From positions 4,402,001 to 4,466,000 of the forward strand of contig CAVTWI010000002.1 in the NCBI GenBank assembly GCA_963738345.1: 64,000 nt of DNA, written 5' to 3'. Origin of the DNA: Bog-159 sp963738345 (GTDB lineage: Bacteria; Acidobacteriota; Terriglobia; Bryobacterales; Bryobacteraceae). The notes beneath the pieces are model-generated. The model searched no databases. It was not told the DNA's origin and was given only the letters and a program-made list of their open reading frames with translations. Both the position numbers and the translations under genes were made by a program. Numbering within the stretch: the first letter of the stretch is position 1; every line of letters begins with the position of its first letter. Positions 19,701 through 28,424 of the stretch are shown here, piece after piece.

Positions 19701-19916
19701 ATCCGGGACAACGGCATCGGTTTCGAGCCGAGATATGCCGAACGGATATTCGGTTTGTTTAAGCGGCTACATAAAGACGAGTATCCGGGCACGGGGTTGG
19801 GACTGGCGATCTGCAAGCGGATTGTGGAGCGGTATGGCGGGCGCATGTGGGCAGAGGGTTTGCCTGAGACCGGCGCCACGTTCTACTTCGAACTTCCGGG
19901 CGTGGATGGCGCATGA
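16767..19916 (+). CDS. soluble multi-PAS sensor histidine kinase
   Basis: A 1049-residue cytoplasmic kinase with no membrane segment. About six PAS domains run from residue 25 to 820 (starts near 25, 193, 318, 445, 570 and 705; for example QAPIGMVLLTPDGRILEVNQ and IPHLAWMADERGNRFWFN), each with a typical PAC tail ending in DITxx. The HisKA domain has EFAYVASHDLQEPLR with phosphorylated H837, followed by a phytochrome-type HATPase (NVLSNALKYRK, DNGIGFEPRYAERIFGLFKRLH, TGLGLAICKRIVERYGG). This core pairs with Rcp1-like single-domain regulators, and exactly such a gene overlaps its stop by four bases. No cysteine or histidine pocket reveals a chromophore, so the signal is unknown. Confidence 0.9.
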   Translation: MIGKQIGGRIQHTVKVDISDGGAPDFRALFDAIPGLYMVVLPNDPVFTIVFANQAYAQATLIDAGAIVGRSLFDVFPDNPDDPHASGESNLRASFREVLATKARHTMPVQKYDIRRPETEGGGFQERYWSPVNTPLLGSDGEVQFIIHRVEDVTEQVRLRAMEGELFLRGRQLAESQRLMRERREIEEKLRASEARYSLAFAQAPIGMVLLTPDGRILEVNQAYVDMLGYTIEELSSRDSSVFTHPDDIAVTKEFFASLQAGPHNTGSIEKRYFRKDGALLWAKASATMQRHEDGTPAQVIAIVEDITARKSAEIRYQFLAESIPQMVWTATPDGMLDYVNGQGTAYFGVLRESLLGTGWLEWVHPEDREQATERWRESLQTGTPYETAFRLKRGSDGSWRFHLARALPLRVEDGSVAQWFGTCTDIEDQRQADAKLHQQWQTFDTALSHTPDFTYTFDLEGRFTYVNRALLSLWQKSLEDALGKNFFDLEYPTELAARLQSQIQQVIETKQPVRDQTPFTSPTGETGYYDYIFVPVVDSKGRVRAVAGSTRDITDQNRAARQIEEDRRRWRDLLVQTPAAIAVLRGPEHTFEWVNPDYEKLVGRSAESLIGKTVREAVPEVEGQVYVDLLNQVFRTGEPFVGRETPIQLAQSDGPLRDMYLNFVYLPTRDANGEIDGLFAHITDVTGMVAARKRVEESETQFRTLAETIPHLAWMADERGNRFWFNRRWYDYTGLTWEEAKDGGWQKVHDPAVLPEVLKQWREALSGEPFQMVYPLRGADGSFRSFLTRMEPIKDGAGRVVRWFGTNTDITEQRRTEEELRRMNRELEEFAYVASHDLQEPLRMVNIYTQQILRTVGAGNEKLSQYAGFVQQGVSRMEALIHDLLTFSRTVQSDETAPGRADLQAAYEDALTVLKDRIEETGAAIKAGPLPMVRGDTAQMGQVFQNVLSNALKYRKAGVAPEIELTAARCGEHWRISIRDNGIGFEPRYAERIFGLFKRLHKDEYPGTGLGLAICKRIVERYGGRMWAEGLPETGATFYFELPGVDGA

Positions 19917-20320
19917 GGACGATTCAGATCCTACTGGTAGAAGACAATCCCGGCGATGTGTTACTGGTCGAGCAAGCCCTCGAAGAGTACCACGTGGCTT
20001 ATGATCTGCATGTAGCGCGCGACGGCGGGGAAGCGCTGGTCTTGATCGCCGGCATGGATCAAAAGGGCGGCATGCCTTGTCCGGATGTGATGCTGCTGGA
20101 TCTGAATCTGCCCAAGGTAGACGGGACGCAGGTGCTGATCGAGTTTCGTAAACACCCGCGGTGCGAGGACACGCCGGTGATCGCGGTAACCTCGTCGGAT
20201 GCGGCGAAGGACCGCATAAAGCTGAAGGAACTGGGAGTGACGCGCTATTTTCGGAAGCCTTCGGACCTGGACGAGTTTCTGCGATTAGGCGCGATGGTAC
20301 GGGAAGTTGCGGATATATAA
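19913..20320 (+). CDS. Rcp1-like single-domain response regulator
   Basis: A 135-residue receiver domain with no output domain: acidic cluster EDNPGD, phosphoacceptor D63 in MLLDLNLPKVDG, the conserved TSSDAAKD switch and RKPSDLDEFL with its lysine. These are marks of the regulators that pair with phytochrome-like kinases. It overlaps the kinase by four bases, so the two are made together. With no DNA-binding part, the output must pass through another protein. Confidence 0.92.
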   Translation: MRTIQILLVEDNPGDVLLVEQALEEYHVAYDLHVARDGGEALVLIAGMDQKGGMPCPDVMLLDLNLPKVDGTQVLIEFRKHPRCEDTPVIAVTSSDAAKDRIKLKELGVTRYFRKPSDLDEFLRLGAMVREVADI

Positions 20321-20353
20321 TGGCTGCTGAAAGGACCGCAAGGGTTAGTAGCC

Positions 20354-21292
20354 ATGAAACACTTATTAATTCCGGCTATGTTCTGGGCCGCGCTGTTGCC
20401 GGCCGCCTTAGGACAGGACTCATCGGTGAATGTGGTCACCGGTGCAGGTTACTTATATCCCGCGCCAGCCTATGCGGCGCCGGGGCAGTTGATTACGGTA
20501 TTCGTGGCGGGCAACGTTCAAGGAAACTTAACGGCAACGGTGCAACAGGTTTCCGATCATGCGGCGCCCGTGCTGGCAGTGACACCGCCCAGCGCTTGCA
20601 TTATCGCGCCATCATCACTTTGCTCTAATGTAACGGCGGTTACTATTCAGATACCTTACGAGGTCATCCCGACATGCTTTGTCTGCGCGACTCCGGCCAC
20701 TTTCAATACACAGTTGTTTATTAGTGTTAACGGCGCGGCGGGGGCGTTATTCGCGCTGACGCCGCTAACCGACCGGGTACACATCGTTACTTCCTGTGAC
20801 ACGATCACTCCGACAGGCGGAGGCTATGGATCTTATAACGGCCTGCCTTGTTCGCCGTTGGTGACACATGCGGACGGTTCGCTGGTGTCATCGGCAAGCC
20901 CGGCGGTGGCTGATGAAGAGGTGATCTTTTACGCGGTCGGGTTAGGCGCGACCACGCCCGCCGTAGCGACCGGGCAGGCCGCGACCGGACCTACGCCGAC
21001 CACGCAAACCTTCTTCCTGGATTTCAATTACCGGCCCAATGCGCTGGCGACCAAACCCCAACAGTATGCGGGTATTCCGGCTTTCCTGCCCTCGGACGCT
21101 TATGTGCCGCGTTATGCCGGACTGGCTCCGGGATACGTGGGACTGTATCAGGTCAACCTGGTGATTCCAAGTACGCCCAGCGGTTTGCAGGCTTGTTCGT
21201 CGACAGCACAATCGAATTTGACTGTAAGTATAGGTGGAGCGTACTCGTTCGACGGCGCTGGAATTTGCGTAGCTCCGGGGAACTCAAACTAA
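20354..21292 (+). CDS. secreted protein with a Solibacter-type C-terminal domain
   Basis: A 312-residue exported protein; the signal peptide ends near AALGQ. The body has an Ig-like layout: GAGYLYPAPAYAAPGQLITVF at the start, an odd VTIQIPYEVIPTCFVC with paired cysteines, and near the end LAPGYVGLYQVNLVIPS followed by NLTVSIGG. That last part matches my recollection of the TIGR03437 domain, an expanded family of Solibacter and relatives with no known function. Eight or so cysteines probably form disulfides outside the cell. The end overlaps the convergent SRPBCC gene by nine bases. Confidence 0.7.
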   Translation: MKHLLIPAMFWAALLPAALGQDSSVNVVTGAGYLYPAPAYAAPGQLITVFVAGNVQGNLTATVQQVSDHAAPVLAVTPPSACIIAPSSLCSNVTAVTIQIPYEVIPTCFVCATPATFNTQLFISVNGAAGALFALTPLTDRVHIVTSCDTITPTGGGYGSYNGLPCSPLVTHADGSLVSSASPAVADEEVIFYAVGLGATTPAVATGQAATGPTPTTQTFFLDFNYRPNALATKPQQYAGIPAFLPSDAYVPRYAGLAPGYVGLYQVNLVIPSTPSGLQACSSTAQSNLTVSIGGAYSFDGAGICVAPGNSN

Positions 21293-21745
21293 GCCTTCGA
21301 GCCGCACATAGCTGGCCTCCATTCCCGCCTCCATGCCTGTTGCCAACATGGCCGCTCTTGTTTGGGCATCCGGCAAGGTCATGCGCAAGGTCATCAGGGT
21401 GCCGGCGCCATCCGCCTGGAATGTAGTTTCCACGTGGTTGTCGGGGGTGGGATCCGGCAGGTGCATCCGCTCGACATGGACGATTCTGCGCCCGGGCTGT
21501 AATTCCACGTATTCGCCGGTGAGGTAGAATCCACCGCCCTTTCCGTTAGTCCACTCGTAACGGATACGGCCTCCTGCTCTGGGCTCGCTGATGCAGACCG
21601 GCATGGTCCAACCTTGGGGACCGAGCAACCATTGCTGGATCAATTCCGGTTCGGTGTGGGCGCGATACACGGCCTGGGGGGCGGCGAAGCGCCTGGTGAC
21701 GACCACGTGCGTGTCGCCTTCGACTGTCAGGGTTAATTTGCTCAT
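21284..21745 (-). CDS. SRPBCC (AHSA1-like) protein
   Basis: A 153-residue START-like domain: VVTRRFAAPQAVYRAHTEPELIQQW at the N-terminus and GGRIRYEWTNGKGG, ERMHLPDPT and a C-terminal helix rich in methionine. Such proteins form a hydrophobic cavity and are often encoded next to an ArsR-type repressor, as here (four-base overlap). Their ligand is usually unknown. No catalytic site is visible. Confidence 0.9.
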   Translation of the reverse strand: MSKLTLTVEGDTHVVVTRRFAAPQAVYRAHTEPELIQQWLLGPQGWTMPVCISEPRAGGRIRYEWTNGKGGGFYLTGEYVELQPGRRIVHVERMHLPDPTPDNHVETTFQADGAGTLMTLRMTLPDAQTRAAMLATGMEAGMEASYVRLEGLV

Positions 21746-22080
21746 CGTTTGTCTCCTTTTTTCTGCGATTCCATGCCGTCCAGAACTTTGTCCAGGCGGT
21801 CGTAGTTTTGCTCGAGAGCCTGCCGCAGCATCTCAAGCCATTTGTCCATAGCCTGGATGCCATCTTTTGCTATACGCCGGGGGCGCGTAGTGCCATGGAC
21901 GCGGGTGGCGACGAGGCCGGCTTCCTCGAGCACTTTCAAGTGCTGCGATATGGCCGGCTGCGTCATTTTGAACGGACCGGACAACTCCGTCACGGTGGCC
22001 TCTCCTTTGGCGAGACGCGCCAGGATGGCCCGTCTGGTCGGATCAGCTAGAGCAGCGAAGGCGGCATCAAGTCCATTCAT
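21742..22080 (-). CDS. ArsR-family winged-helix repressor
   Basis: A 112-residue repressor with the signature LADPTRRAILARLAKGEATVTEL and helix-turn-helix TQPAISQHLKVLEEAGLV, followed by a wing (TRVHGTTRPRRIA). It belongs to the non-metal branch that pairs with SRPBCC proteins; no cysteine metal site is present. A symmetrical DNA site lies just upstream (22086-22110), so autoregulation is likely. Confidence 0.92.
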   Translation of the reverse strand: MNGLDAAFAALADPTRRAILARLAKGEATVTELSGPFKMTQPAISQHLKVLEEAGLVATRVHGTTRPRRIAKDGIQAMDKWLEMLRQALEQNYDRLDKVLDGMESQKKGDKR

Positions 22081-22085
22081 TAGTT

Positions 22086-22110
22086 ATAGCTTATATAAGC
22101 GATAGCTTAT
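22086..22110. promoter_or_regulatory. candidate ArsR operator
   Basis: GCTTATATAAGC (22089-22100) is a perfect 12-base palindrome and ATAGCTTAT occurs twice (22086-22094 and 22102-22110). It lies immediately upstream of the ArsR start codon, where an autoregulator binds. The AT-rich site stands out in GC-rich surroundings. Confidence 0.6.
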
Positions 22111-22161
22111 TGTCAAGCAAATGCGGGACTATTTTCGGCGTAAGGCGGGTGCGCGGGGGGG

Positions 22162-23439
22162 CTACTCGTAGCGCAGGGCTTCGACAGGATCGAGCTGGGA
22201 AGCCTTAACGGCGGGCCAGACGCCGAAGAACACGCCGACGGCGACGGAGACGCAGAAGCCGGTGATCACGGCCCACCCGGGCACTTCCGGGCGCAGGCTG
22301 GGGAGAGGCACTGACGAGCAGGGTGACCAGGATGGAGAAGAGGATGCCGATCACGCCGCCGGCGCCGGTGAGGGCCACGGCTTCGCGAGGAACTGCAGGA
22401 CGATGTCGCCACGGCGCGCGCCGATGGCTTTGCGGACGCCGATCTCGCGGGTGCGCTCGGTGACGCTGACCAGCATGATATTCATGACGCCGATGCCGCC
22501 GACCAGCAAGCCGAGGCCGGAGATGGCGATGGAGACGAGCACGATCATGCCGGTGATCTTATCGAAGTTTTCGATGATCGAGTCGGCGGTGGAAAGGGAG
22601 AAGTCGTCTTCGGCGCTTTGGCGGGGTGTGGCGGATGCGGCGCAGCGCGGCGCGGATTTCTTCGATCGCGTCGGCGCGCATGCCGGGCCGGGCCTTGGCG
22701 GTCGAGAAGAAATTGTCGGCTTGCGGATAGCGCAGCGCGGGCGGTCTCGAGGGGAATGGCGATCTGGCGGTCCATGCCGTTTTCGCCGAAGAAGCCGCCC
22801 TTGGCGGCTTGGCGAAGACGCCGACGACGGTGTACTCGGCGCCACGGAGATGAAGATGGCTTTCCGATGGCGTCGCCAGCCGGGAAGAGGGCTTCGCCGA
22901 GCTCGGAGCCGAGAATGGCAGACGCGTTGGCCGCGCTGCGTTCCTCTTCGGGCGTGAAGAACCGGCCGGAGCGGAATTCGCGCGGGGAGATGTCGTAGAG
23001 GTTGGGCGCTGACCCCATGAGCAAACGAGATGTTGTCGGACTCGAAACCCGGGACCTTGACGCTTCAGCACGTTGCCGGCGTCGGGGATGAATGAACAGG
23101 CGTGACACCGACGTCTTCGACGGAGCGCGACGAAGCTTGAGGATAGTCGGCGTACTCGGGCTGAAGGGCTTTGCGCTTGCGTTCTTTGGGGCGGGCGCCG
23201 CTGGCCGCTGGGGTCTCCGCTGGCGCGCGCGACGAAGATGTTGTCGGGCCCAAACTCCTGGAAGAAGGTCGACGATGCCCTGGCGGAGGCCGGTAAGGAG
23301 CGAGGCGACGGTGACGACGGTGGTGATACCGATGACGATGCCGAGGATGGTGAGTCCGGAGCGGAAGCGATGAGCCCAGACGGCTCCGAGCGCCATATGG
23401 ACGAGTCTCACCGGCGCTGATCTGGATGGGGATCTTCAT
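22162..23439 (-). pseudogene. MacB-like ABC transporter permease, multiply frameshifted
   Basis: The gene starts MKIPIQ at 23439 and would end VEALRYE at 22162, the usual close of MacB permeases. In between, pieces in three frames give LTILGIVIGITTVVTVASLL (first helix), a periplasmic part and GIGVMNIMLVSVTERTREIGVRKAIGARR before the last helices. Such permeases work with an ABC ATPase and an adaptor to export lipids, peptides or drugs. At least six indels break it. It overlaps the upstream paralogue by four bases. No ATPase gene is adjacent. Confidence 0.85.
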
Positions 23440-24694
23440 TCGGCCCTCAAAGCGGCGACAGGATCGAGGCGGGCGGCGCGACTGAGCCGGATACCAGCCG
23501 GAGACGATGCCGACGGCGCTCGAGACGAAGACGGAGAGAACCACGTAGCGGCAGGTGAATGTGGAGAGTGAGCGCCGAACAGAGCGCGAGAGGCCGGCTG
23601 CGACCGGGGCGCCGAGGGCCAAGCCGATGACGCCTCCGGCCGAGCGACAGGATGACGGACTCGATCAGGAATTGCAGCATGATATCGCGCTTGGCGTGCG
23701 CCGAGGCTTTTGCGGATGCCGATCTCGCGGGTGCGTTCGGTGACGCTGACCAGCATGATGTTCATGATCACGATGCCGCCGACGACCAGCGAAATGCCGG
23801 TGACGGGAACGACGACGGCGGCGATGAGCCGAGGATGGAGTCGACGAAGGAGCGCACGGAATCGGGCGTGAGAGTGTCGAAGTTATCCTCTTGCCCGGGG
23901 CGGGCGTGGAAGTGGCTGCGCAGCGCGACGCGTGTGAGGTCGAGGCGCGTCGTCCATGGTGAGCCCGGTGCCGGCGCGCGCCTTGCCGAACACGGCCGAT
24001 GCCGCGCTGGCCGCCGAACAACTCGTCGTAGACGGTGATGGGGATGTAGACAGGATTGTCCATGCTGCTGGCCGAAGGCGGAGCCTGGCTTTTCCAGCAG
24101 TCCGACGACGGTGAACTCGATGCCGGAGACGCGGATGGTCTGGCCGATGGGCGATCCGCCGTGGAAGAGGGCATCTGCGGATGTCGTGTCCGATGACGGC
24201 GACGGGCGGCGGAGCCGTTCTTCCTGTATCGGTGAAGAAGCGGCCGTCGTCGACGGGGACGTCGCGGATATCGGGCATGGCGGCGGACACGCCGATGATG
24301 CTGGCGCCTTCGTAGAGTCTGGTTCTCGCCCTTGACGTCGTCGGTGCGTTGGTGCGTAGGGGCTGTACAGAATGTTGTCGCCGGTGGAGGCGCGCAGGTA
24401 GGCGATGTCGTCGGGCCGGATGCGTTTGTTGCGGCTTTGCTTGTCGGCAAACTGGCGGCTGGTGAGGCGGCCGACGGAGGCGATCTGGGCGATCAGGAAG
24501 CTATCGGTGCCGAAGGCTTTGGCGGTGATATTTTCCGCGTAGACGCCCAGGCCATCGATGGCCGCGCCGACCAGGATGACGCTGGCGACGCCGATGATGA
24601 CGCCGAGCAGGGTGAGGAAACTGCGCAGTTTATGGGCGCGGATGGAGTCGAAGGCCAGAGAAATGGCCGTAAGGATGTTGGAAAAAGAATTCAC
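23436..24694 (-). pseudogene. MacB-like ABC transporter permease, multiply frameshifted
   Basis: The gene starts at 24694 with LAFDSIRAHKLRSFLTLLG, typical of the FtsX/MacB permease N-terminus, and ends near 23436 with DPVAALRAE. Middle pieces in other frames read MNIMLVSVTERTREIGIRKSLGAR. At least six frame changes are needed to read it through. The ATGA overlap with the next permease shows they once formed one operon. The first 90 or so residues are intact. The neighbour genes on both sides are clean, so the damage is local. Confidence 0.85.
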
Positions 24695-24712
24695 GCGAGT
24701 GCTTTTTCCAGT

Positions 24713-25510
24713 TTAGCGGGAATTAGAGAAGGGCGGGTCGGCGATTTTGGTGGCCGATTGGAGGGGTTCGGCGGGGCCCTCCCATTTGGCGCCGGGTGAA
24801 TTTGGGTTTGAATGGCAATTTGCTTCGTTTGAGTGCATTACATAGGTGGGCGGGACATTTTCGGGTTCGGATTGGGCGGATTCCGGGCGTTCCGCGGGCG
24901 TGCTGGGCTGTTCGGCGGGGCCGGGCGCAGGGGTCGCGGCGAGGCGGGCAGCCTGGAAGGCTTTGAGTTGGCGGAGGGCGCGGTCGATGGAGCGTTCGAG
25001 GCCGTTTTCGTAGCGGGTAAGTTTGGCGAGGGCGTCGGTACCTTTGCAATCGCCGGTGAAGGCGCGGGCGAGGGCGTCGCGGCCGTCGGGTGGGGGAGGC
25101 GGGACCGAGTCGGGGTTTGCCTCATAAATCTTCTGGTGCCTGAGGTACTCGGGTTGGCGGTTGGCATCGTTGGTGGTGACAAAGCGAACCTGTTCGCGGA
25201 GGATGCCGGCTTCGATGGGGAAGGCGCGGTCGAGGCGCCACTGGTTGGCGGCGATGCGGAGGACGAGCATTTCTTCGGCTGGGCCTACGGGTTGGAAAGT
25301 GGTGAGGAGGTCGTCGAGGAGGGCTTGGAATTCGGCGGGGTCTTCGTCGAGGAGGATATGGGTGTTGGCGCGGAGTCCGTGGACGAGGCGATTGCGGCTG
25401 GAGGCGGCCTTGCCGGTCTGACTACGCGGTCCCGAGGAGTGCTGGGCGTTGCGGCGATTGGCATCGACTTGGGCCTGGGACGGGGTGCGGGGTTCGTTTT
25501 TGGTGGACAT
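24713..25510 (-). CDS. uncharacterised protein of a repeated family (ANRRNAQxSSGPxxxxGK motif)
   Basis: A 265-residue hydrophilic protein. The N-terminus has VDANRRNAQHSSGPRSQTGK followed by ASSRNRLVHGL, a motif I recall from many acidobacterial and planctomycetal genomes in several copies; I do not know its function. A helical middle (ILREQVRF, YENGLERSIDRALRQLKAFQA) is followed by a Pro/Ala/Glu-rich low-complexity tail. There is no signal peptide or catalytic motif. It begins just upstream of a hairpin-rich stretch, which could mean a mobile unit. Confidence 0.6.
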   Translation of the reverse strand: MSTKNEPRTPSQAQVDANRRNAQHSSGPRSQTGKAASSRNRLVHGLRANTHILLDEDPAEFQALLDDLLTTFQPVGPAEEMLVLRIAANQWRLDRAFPIEAGILREQVRFVTTNDANRQPEYLRHQKIYEANPDSVPPPPPDGRDALARAFTGDCKGTDALAKLTRYENGLERSIDRALRQLKAFQAARLAATPAPGPAEQPSTPAERPESAQSEPENVPPTYVMHSNEANCHSNPNSPGAKWEGPAEPLQSATKIADPPFSNSR

Positions 25511-25689
25511 AATGGATCTCCCGATTAGAGGGTAAGGGGTGGTTGGGACGGAGGCGGAGGGTGAATTGAGCTATGTGATTGATAAGGCGGCGGAAATTAA
25601 TTTTGCCGATTGGAACTCGGGGATGGGCGGCCGCTGGTTATGGTCGGGAAATCCGATGAGACGAGGGCGTCCATCGCCTGCGCCAACAG

Positions 25690-25810
25690 ATTGTGGCGGT
25701 TGAAGGAATTGGATCCGCTTGGCGCGAGCGGATCCAGAGCACCTGGCACTTGTGTCAGGCGGGCGATTCCGGGGCGGAAAAGACCAGGCACGGGCCACGC
25801 TGGGCCCGGT
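25690..25810. repeat. cluster of hairpins, REP-like or structured RNA
   Basis: In about 120 bases there are a perfect nine-base-pair hairpin (GGATCCGCT at 25711 with AGCGGATCC at 25727), an eight-base-pair one with a G-U pair (CCTGGCAC at 25742, GTGTCAGG at 25752) and a six-base-pair one (CGGGCC at 25791, GGCCCG at 25803). The block lies between the repeated-family protein and the cut end of a chemoreceptor gene. The interval 25511-25841 has no convincing gene. Confidence 0.5.
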
Positions 25811-25841
25811 CAGATTATGGGTTCGCGCTGCCGGCTCAAAC

Positions 25842-26781
25842 TTACGTTGTCTGTGCTTCGACAGCCGAGGTAAGCTGCACTTGGATTTGTTGAATATTTT
25901 GGATGATGTCCTGGAATTGGTCGATCGCTTTCGAGACTTGACCAATGTCTTCACCGATGGCGTGGGTTTCGCGGGTTACATCATCAGTTGCAGATGCGGT
26001 TCTGCCCGCCAGGCGTTTCACCTCGTCGGCCACCACCGCAAAACCGCTTCCGGCCTCACCGGCGCGGGCGGCCTCAATCATGGCATTCAAAGCCAAGATA
26101 TTGCTGGTGAACGCGATCTCACTGATGATCCTGTTTACCTTTCGGATTTCGTTGCTTCTCTCATTGAGGCGAGCTACCTGGGAATTCGAGGCAGAGGTAG
26201 TTTGTACCGCCTGGTTCAACAGCCCGTCCATCCTCGTTCTTACGTCGGCGACGGCCGAGTTTAGTCGATCTTTCGACGTCGTTAACCGCTGGTTGAGGAG
26301 TTTTTCATCGTGGATATCGCGCAGATGAGCCGGCAACCCGTAAAGGGTTCCCGTTTGCATCGCGGAGCGTATATCCGCGCGCCAGGAACCAGCGGTACTC
26401 TCCGGATTTGAGCTGAAGCTGATACTCAATATCGTACGGCGTTCGCCCGGTGCGATCCTTCAGATGCGCCGCGAAAGCGGCAAAGGTTCTGATCTTTATC
26501 GTCTCGATGCAACCGCGATCCCCAGCTATCGAGGATGTTCGGAAATTCCGTCTTCATCCTCGAATCCCACGAGCAGGCGGAACTGTTCCGACCACCAGAA
26601 TGGAGTATCCGGAAGGAGTTGACCGTCCGCGGGATATTCCATATCCCAGAGGCCCTCACTCTTGCCTGCCAGATTCAAAGCGAATGAGTGCCGCATTTAG
26701 TTGGTCCTGAAGCACACAAAATTCGTCGTTAGTATGCGTATCGCTGGCGCGTTCGCGACGAAACGCAGACAAAAAATGCAT
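25842..26781 (-). pseudogene. PAS-containing methyl-accepting chemoreceptor-like gene, frameshifted and truncated
   Basis: The start is an ATG at 26781 after GGAGGTGG, opening with FLSAFRRERASDTHT and then a coiled coil (LQDQLNAALIRFE). After a frameshift near 26690 a PAS domain appears (EGLWDMEYPADGQLLP), broken again near 26560. From 26429 the signalling domain reads NEIRKVNRIISEIAFTSNIL and AARAGEAGSGFAVVADEVKRLA, the conserved tip contacting CheA/CheW. It then ends abruptly at SAVEAQTT, where a receptor normally continues with TNEI and another helix, so the 3' end is missing. There is no membrane segment, so it was a soluble receptor or PAS-type regulator. Confidence 0.75.
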
Positions 26782-27084
26782 TCCACCTCCAGGTGAAAAT
26801 AGAGGTGTCGCTTCCTTAATCAATGGCTGGAGAGGACGGTCGAGAAGACTGGGCTCGTTTATCGATTCGACGTTCTATTCTCAGCCGAGAAGGGGGGACA
26901 ACCTCAAAGATACTTATCGCCCACTTCCATCGATTCCATTAGGCTCCCTCCGGCTGAAGTGCCGGATGGAAGAAATGACGGTGCGGGCGCAATGCAAATA
27001 TCAGGAGCGTCTTGGTGCTATATGGCTTTTCGATAGCTGGTACAATCATCTTGACATGCGACACGTGGCACGTTGCGGTGTTGG
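26782..27084. other. intergenic region without a recognised gene
   Basis: These 303 bases hold no ORF with recognisable protein features. A TACAAT box at 27041 and a TTGACA at 27051 lie before the HigB-like gene but cannot be paired at proper spacing, so I do not call a promoter. CACGTG near 27062 is a short palindrome. Confidence 0.4.
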
Positions 27085-27363
27085 ATGATACTGACAATTC
27101 GCCACAAGGGACTGAAGCGCCTTTTTGAAGAGGACGACCCGAGCGGCGTTAACCCGGAACACGCTGGCAAACTGCGGGATATTCTGGTCACGCTTCAGGC
27201 TGCACCTACGGTTCGTCACATGGACTTACCGGCGTTTCGGTTACATTCGCTCAAAGGGCAAATGAAGGGGTATTGGGCGGTGAGCGTACGGGCTAACTGG
27301 CGGGTAATTTTCCACTTTTCCGACGGCCACGCAGAGGATGTTGATTATGTCGATTACCACTAG
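27085..27363 (+). CDS. higB: HigB/RelE-superfamily toxin
   Basis: A 92-residue toxin of the plasmid-maintenance-killer (HigB) type: ILTIRHKGLKRLFEEDD at the start, a KLRDILVTLQAA helix, then LHSLKGQMKGYWAVSVRANWRVIF and the ending DVDYVDYH, the family tail. Such toxins cleave ribosome-bound mRNA. The ATG at 27085 is better than a TTG at 27073. The antitoxin follows 15 bases later, the toxin-first order of higBA operons. Confidence 0.93.
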   Translation: MILTIRHKGLKRLFEEDDPSGVNPEHAGKLRDILVTLQAAPTVRHMDLPAFRLHSLKGQMKGYWAVSVRANWRVIFHFSDGHAEDVDYVDYH

Positions 27364-27378
27364 GGGAGGGAGACGACT

Positions 27379-27660
27379 ATGACCATGAAGCATCCGCCAC
27401 ATCCCGGAGGCGTTGTTTTGCGCGAGTGCATCGAGCCTTTGGGCTTGACTATTACGGATGCGGCCAACGCGCTTGGCGTGACCCGAAACACGCTGTCGGA
27501 ACTGGTGAACGGGAAGCGGGGCATTTCTCCTGAGATGGCTGTCAGGTTGGCGAAGGTTTTCGGGGGCACCGAAGACGGGTGGTTGGTGCAGCAGGCCCAC
27601 TACGATCTTGCGCAAGTCCGGCGCGACCGCATCAAGCTGAAGCGGGTCGAATTCGCCTAA
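27379..27660 (+). CDS. higA: HigA-family antitoxin (Xre-type DNA-binding)
   Basis: A 93-residue antitoxin beginning HPPHPGGVVLRECIEPLGLT, the HigA hallmark, then a helix-turn-helix ITDAANALGVTRNTLSELVNGKRGIS and PEMAVRLAKVFGGTEDGWL. It neutralises the toxin just upstream and represses the operon. Two ATGs (27379, 27385) are possible starts; the first follows GGAGGGAG. Confidence 0.93.
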   Translation: MTMKHPPHPGGVVLRECIEPLGLTITDAANALGVTRNTLSELVNGKRGISPEMAVRLAKVFGGTEDGWLVQQAHYDLAQVRRDRIKLKRVEFA

Positions 27661-28424
27661 GGGCGAAATATGCGGACCTTGACGGGCCGCCTCCGCTTTC
27701 CAAAATTGACCAAGCGGCGCGCGGAAGCGCGATTCGGGCTGTTCAATCGCACGAGACCACACGCCTATGAAGATCGAGATCGTAGGCATCGACCAGGTTG
27801 ATCCCGACGACGACAATCTTGATGTGCATTTACGCCTCGATCATTGACGCGATTTCAGTTTCGTGGTAGCCACACCATAGAACGTATATTGGCGCATGCA
27901 GAACGAGGGCAGAGAGTATTTCTTTGGGGTTCCACCGGTATTCGTGAAGACATTACAGCGACCACTGAACCTAGTGTACTGCGTCAGTGAAAATGACAGC
28001 TATCACGGCGTGGCGCCGCACAACCACTCCCTCACGGTCATGGCTCGGAGTGAAGGCATTTGCGGTCAACGGGGCAACCGATACATATCGAGACACAATA
28101 AGCTAATTTTCGTACAACACAATAAGCTAATTACCGAACGCACGAGAAGCTAACTGAGAGAGGCGAGGATGGAATCGCTGCCCTTGCATGATTGCACGAC
28201 GAGTCATCGGTTACCAGATTGTGGCTGGCTCAAGCAATCGGATCTGTGTGGTGTCACAGTCGATTTCGGCGGCAATCCCGAGGGGAATGTTGTTAGGCTC
28301 AGTTCCGCAAGAACGCGCAGCAGAACGTCGTCAAATACGGATTCTGCCCTGTACGGCGGGCCGCCATCTTCATGGAATCAGAGTGCATATCCGCCCGTTC
28401 ACGCGTGGGCGGGTGCTGTAGCGG
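27661..28424. other. degraded region with no clear gene
   Basis: Over 760 bases hold only fragments. A 26-codon frame at 27767-27847 (MKIEIVGIDQVDPDDDNLDV) looks like the start of a lost gene after the toxin-antitoxin pair. Frames at 27896-28153 and 28188-28421 have no family features. Direct repeats at 28093-28153 are listed separately. The stretch is probably the remains of mobile or decayed DNA. Confidence 0.5.
28093..28153. repeat. short direct repeats with AAGCTAA core
   Basis: ACACAATAAGCTAATT occurs at 28093-28108 and 28117-28132 (24-base spacing), and a weaker third copy with the core AAGCTAA lies near 28147. Repeats of this spacing resemble transposase- or regulator-binding sites at the end of a mobile element; no transposase is present. 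Confidence 0.5.

Noticed and set aside
27012..27060. Promoter before higB
   Set aside because: TACAAT and TTGACA are present but not in an order and spacing that makes a promoter; no convincing partner hexamer was found.
27896..28153. 85-codon ORF with a possible exported protein
   Set aside because: No signal sequence, family or ribosome site, and it contains the direct repeats; treated as chance.
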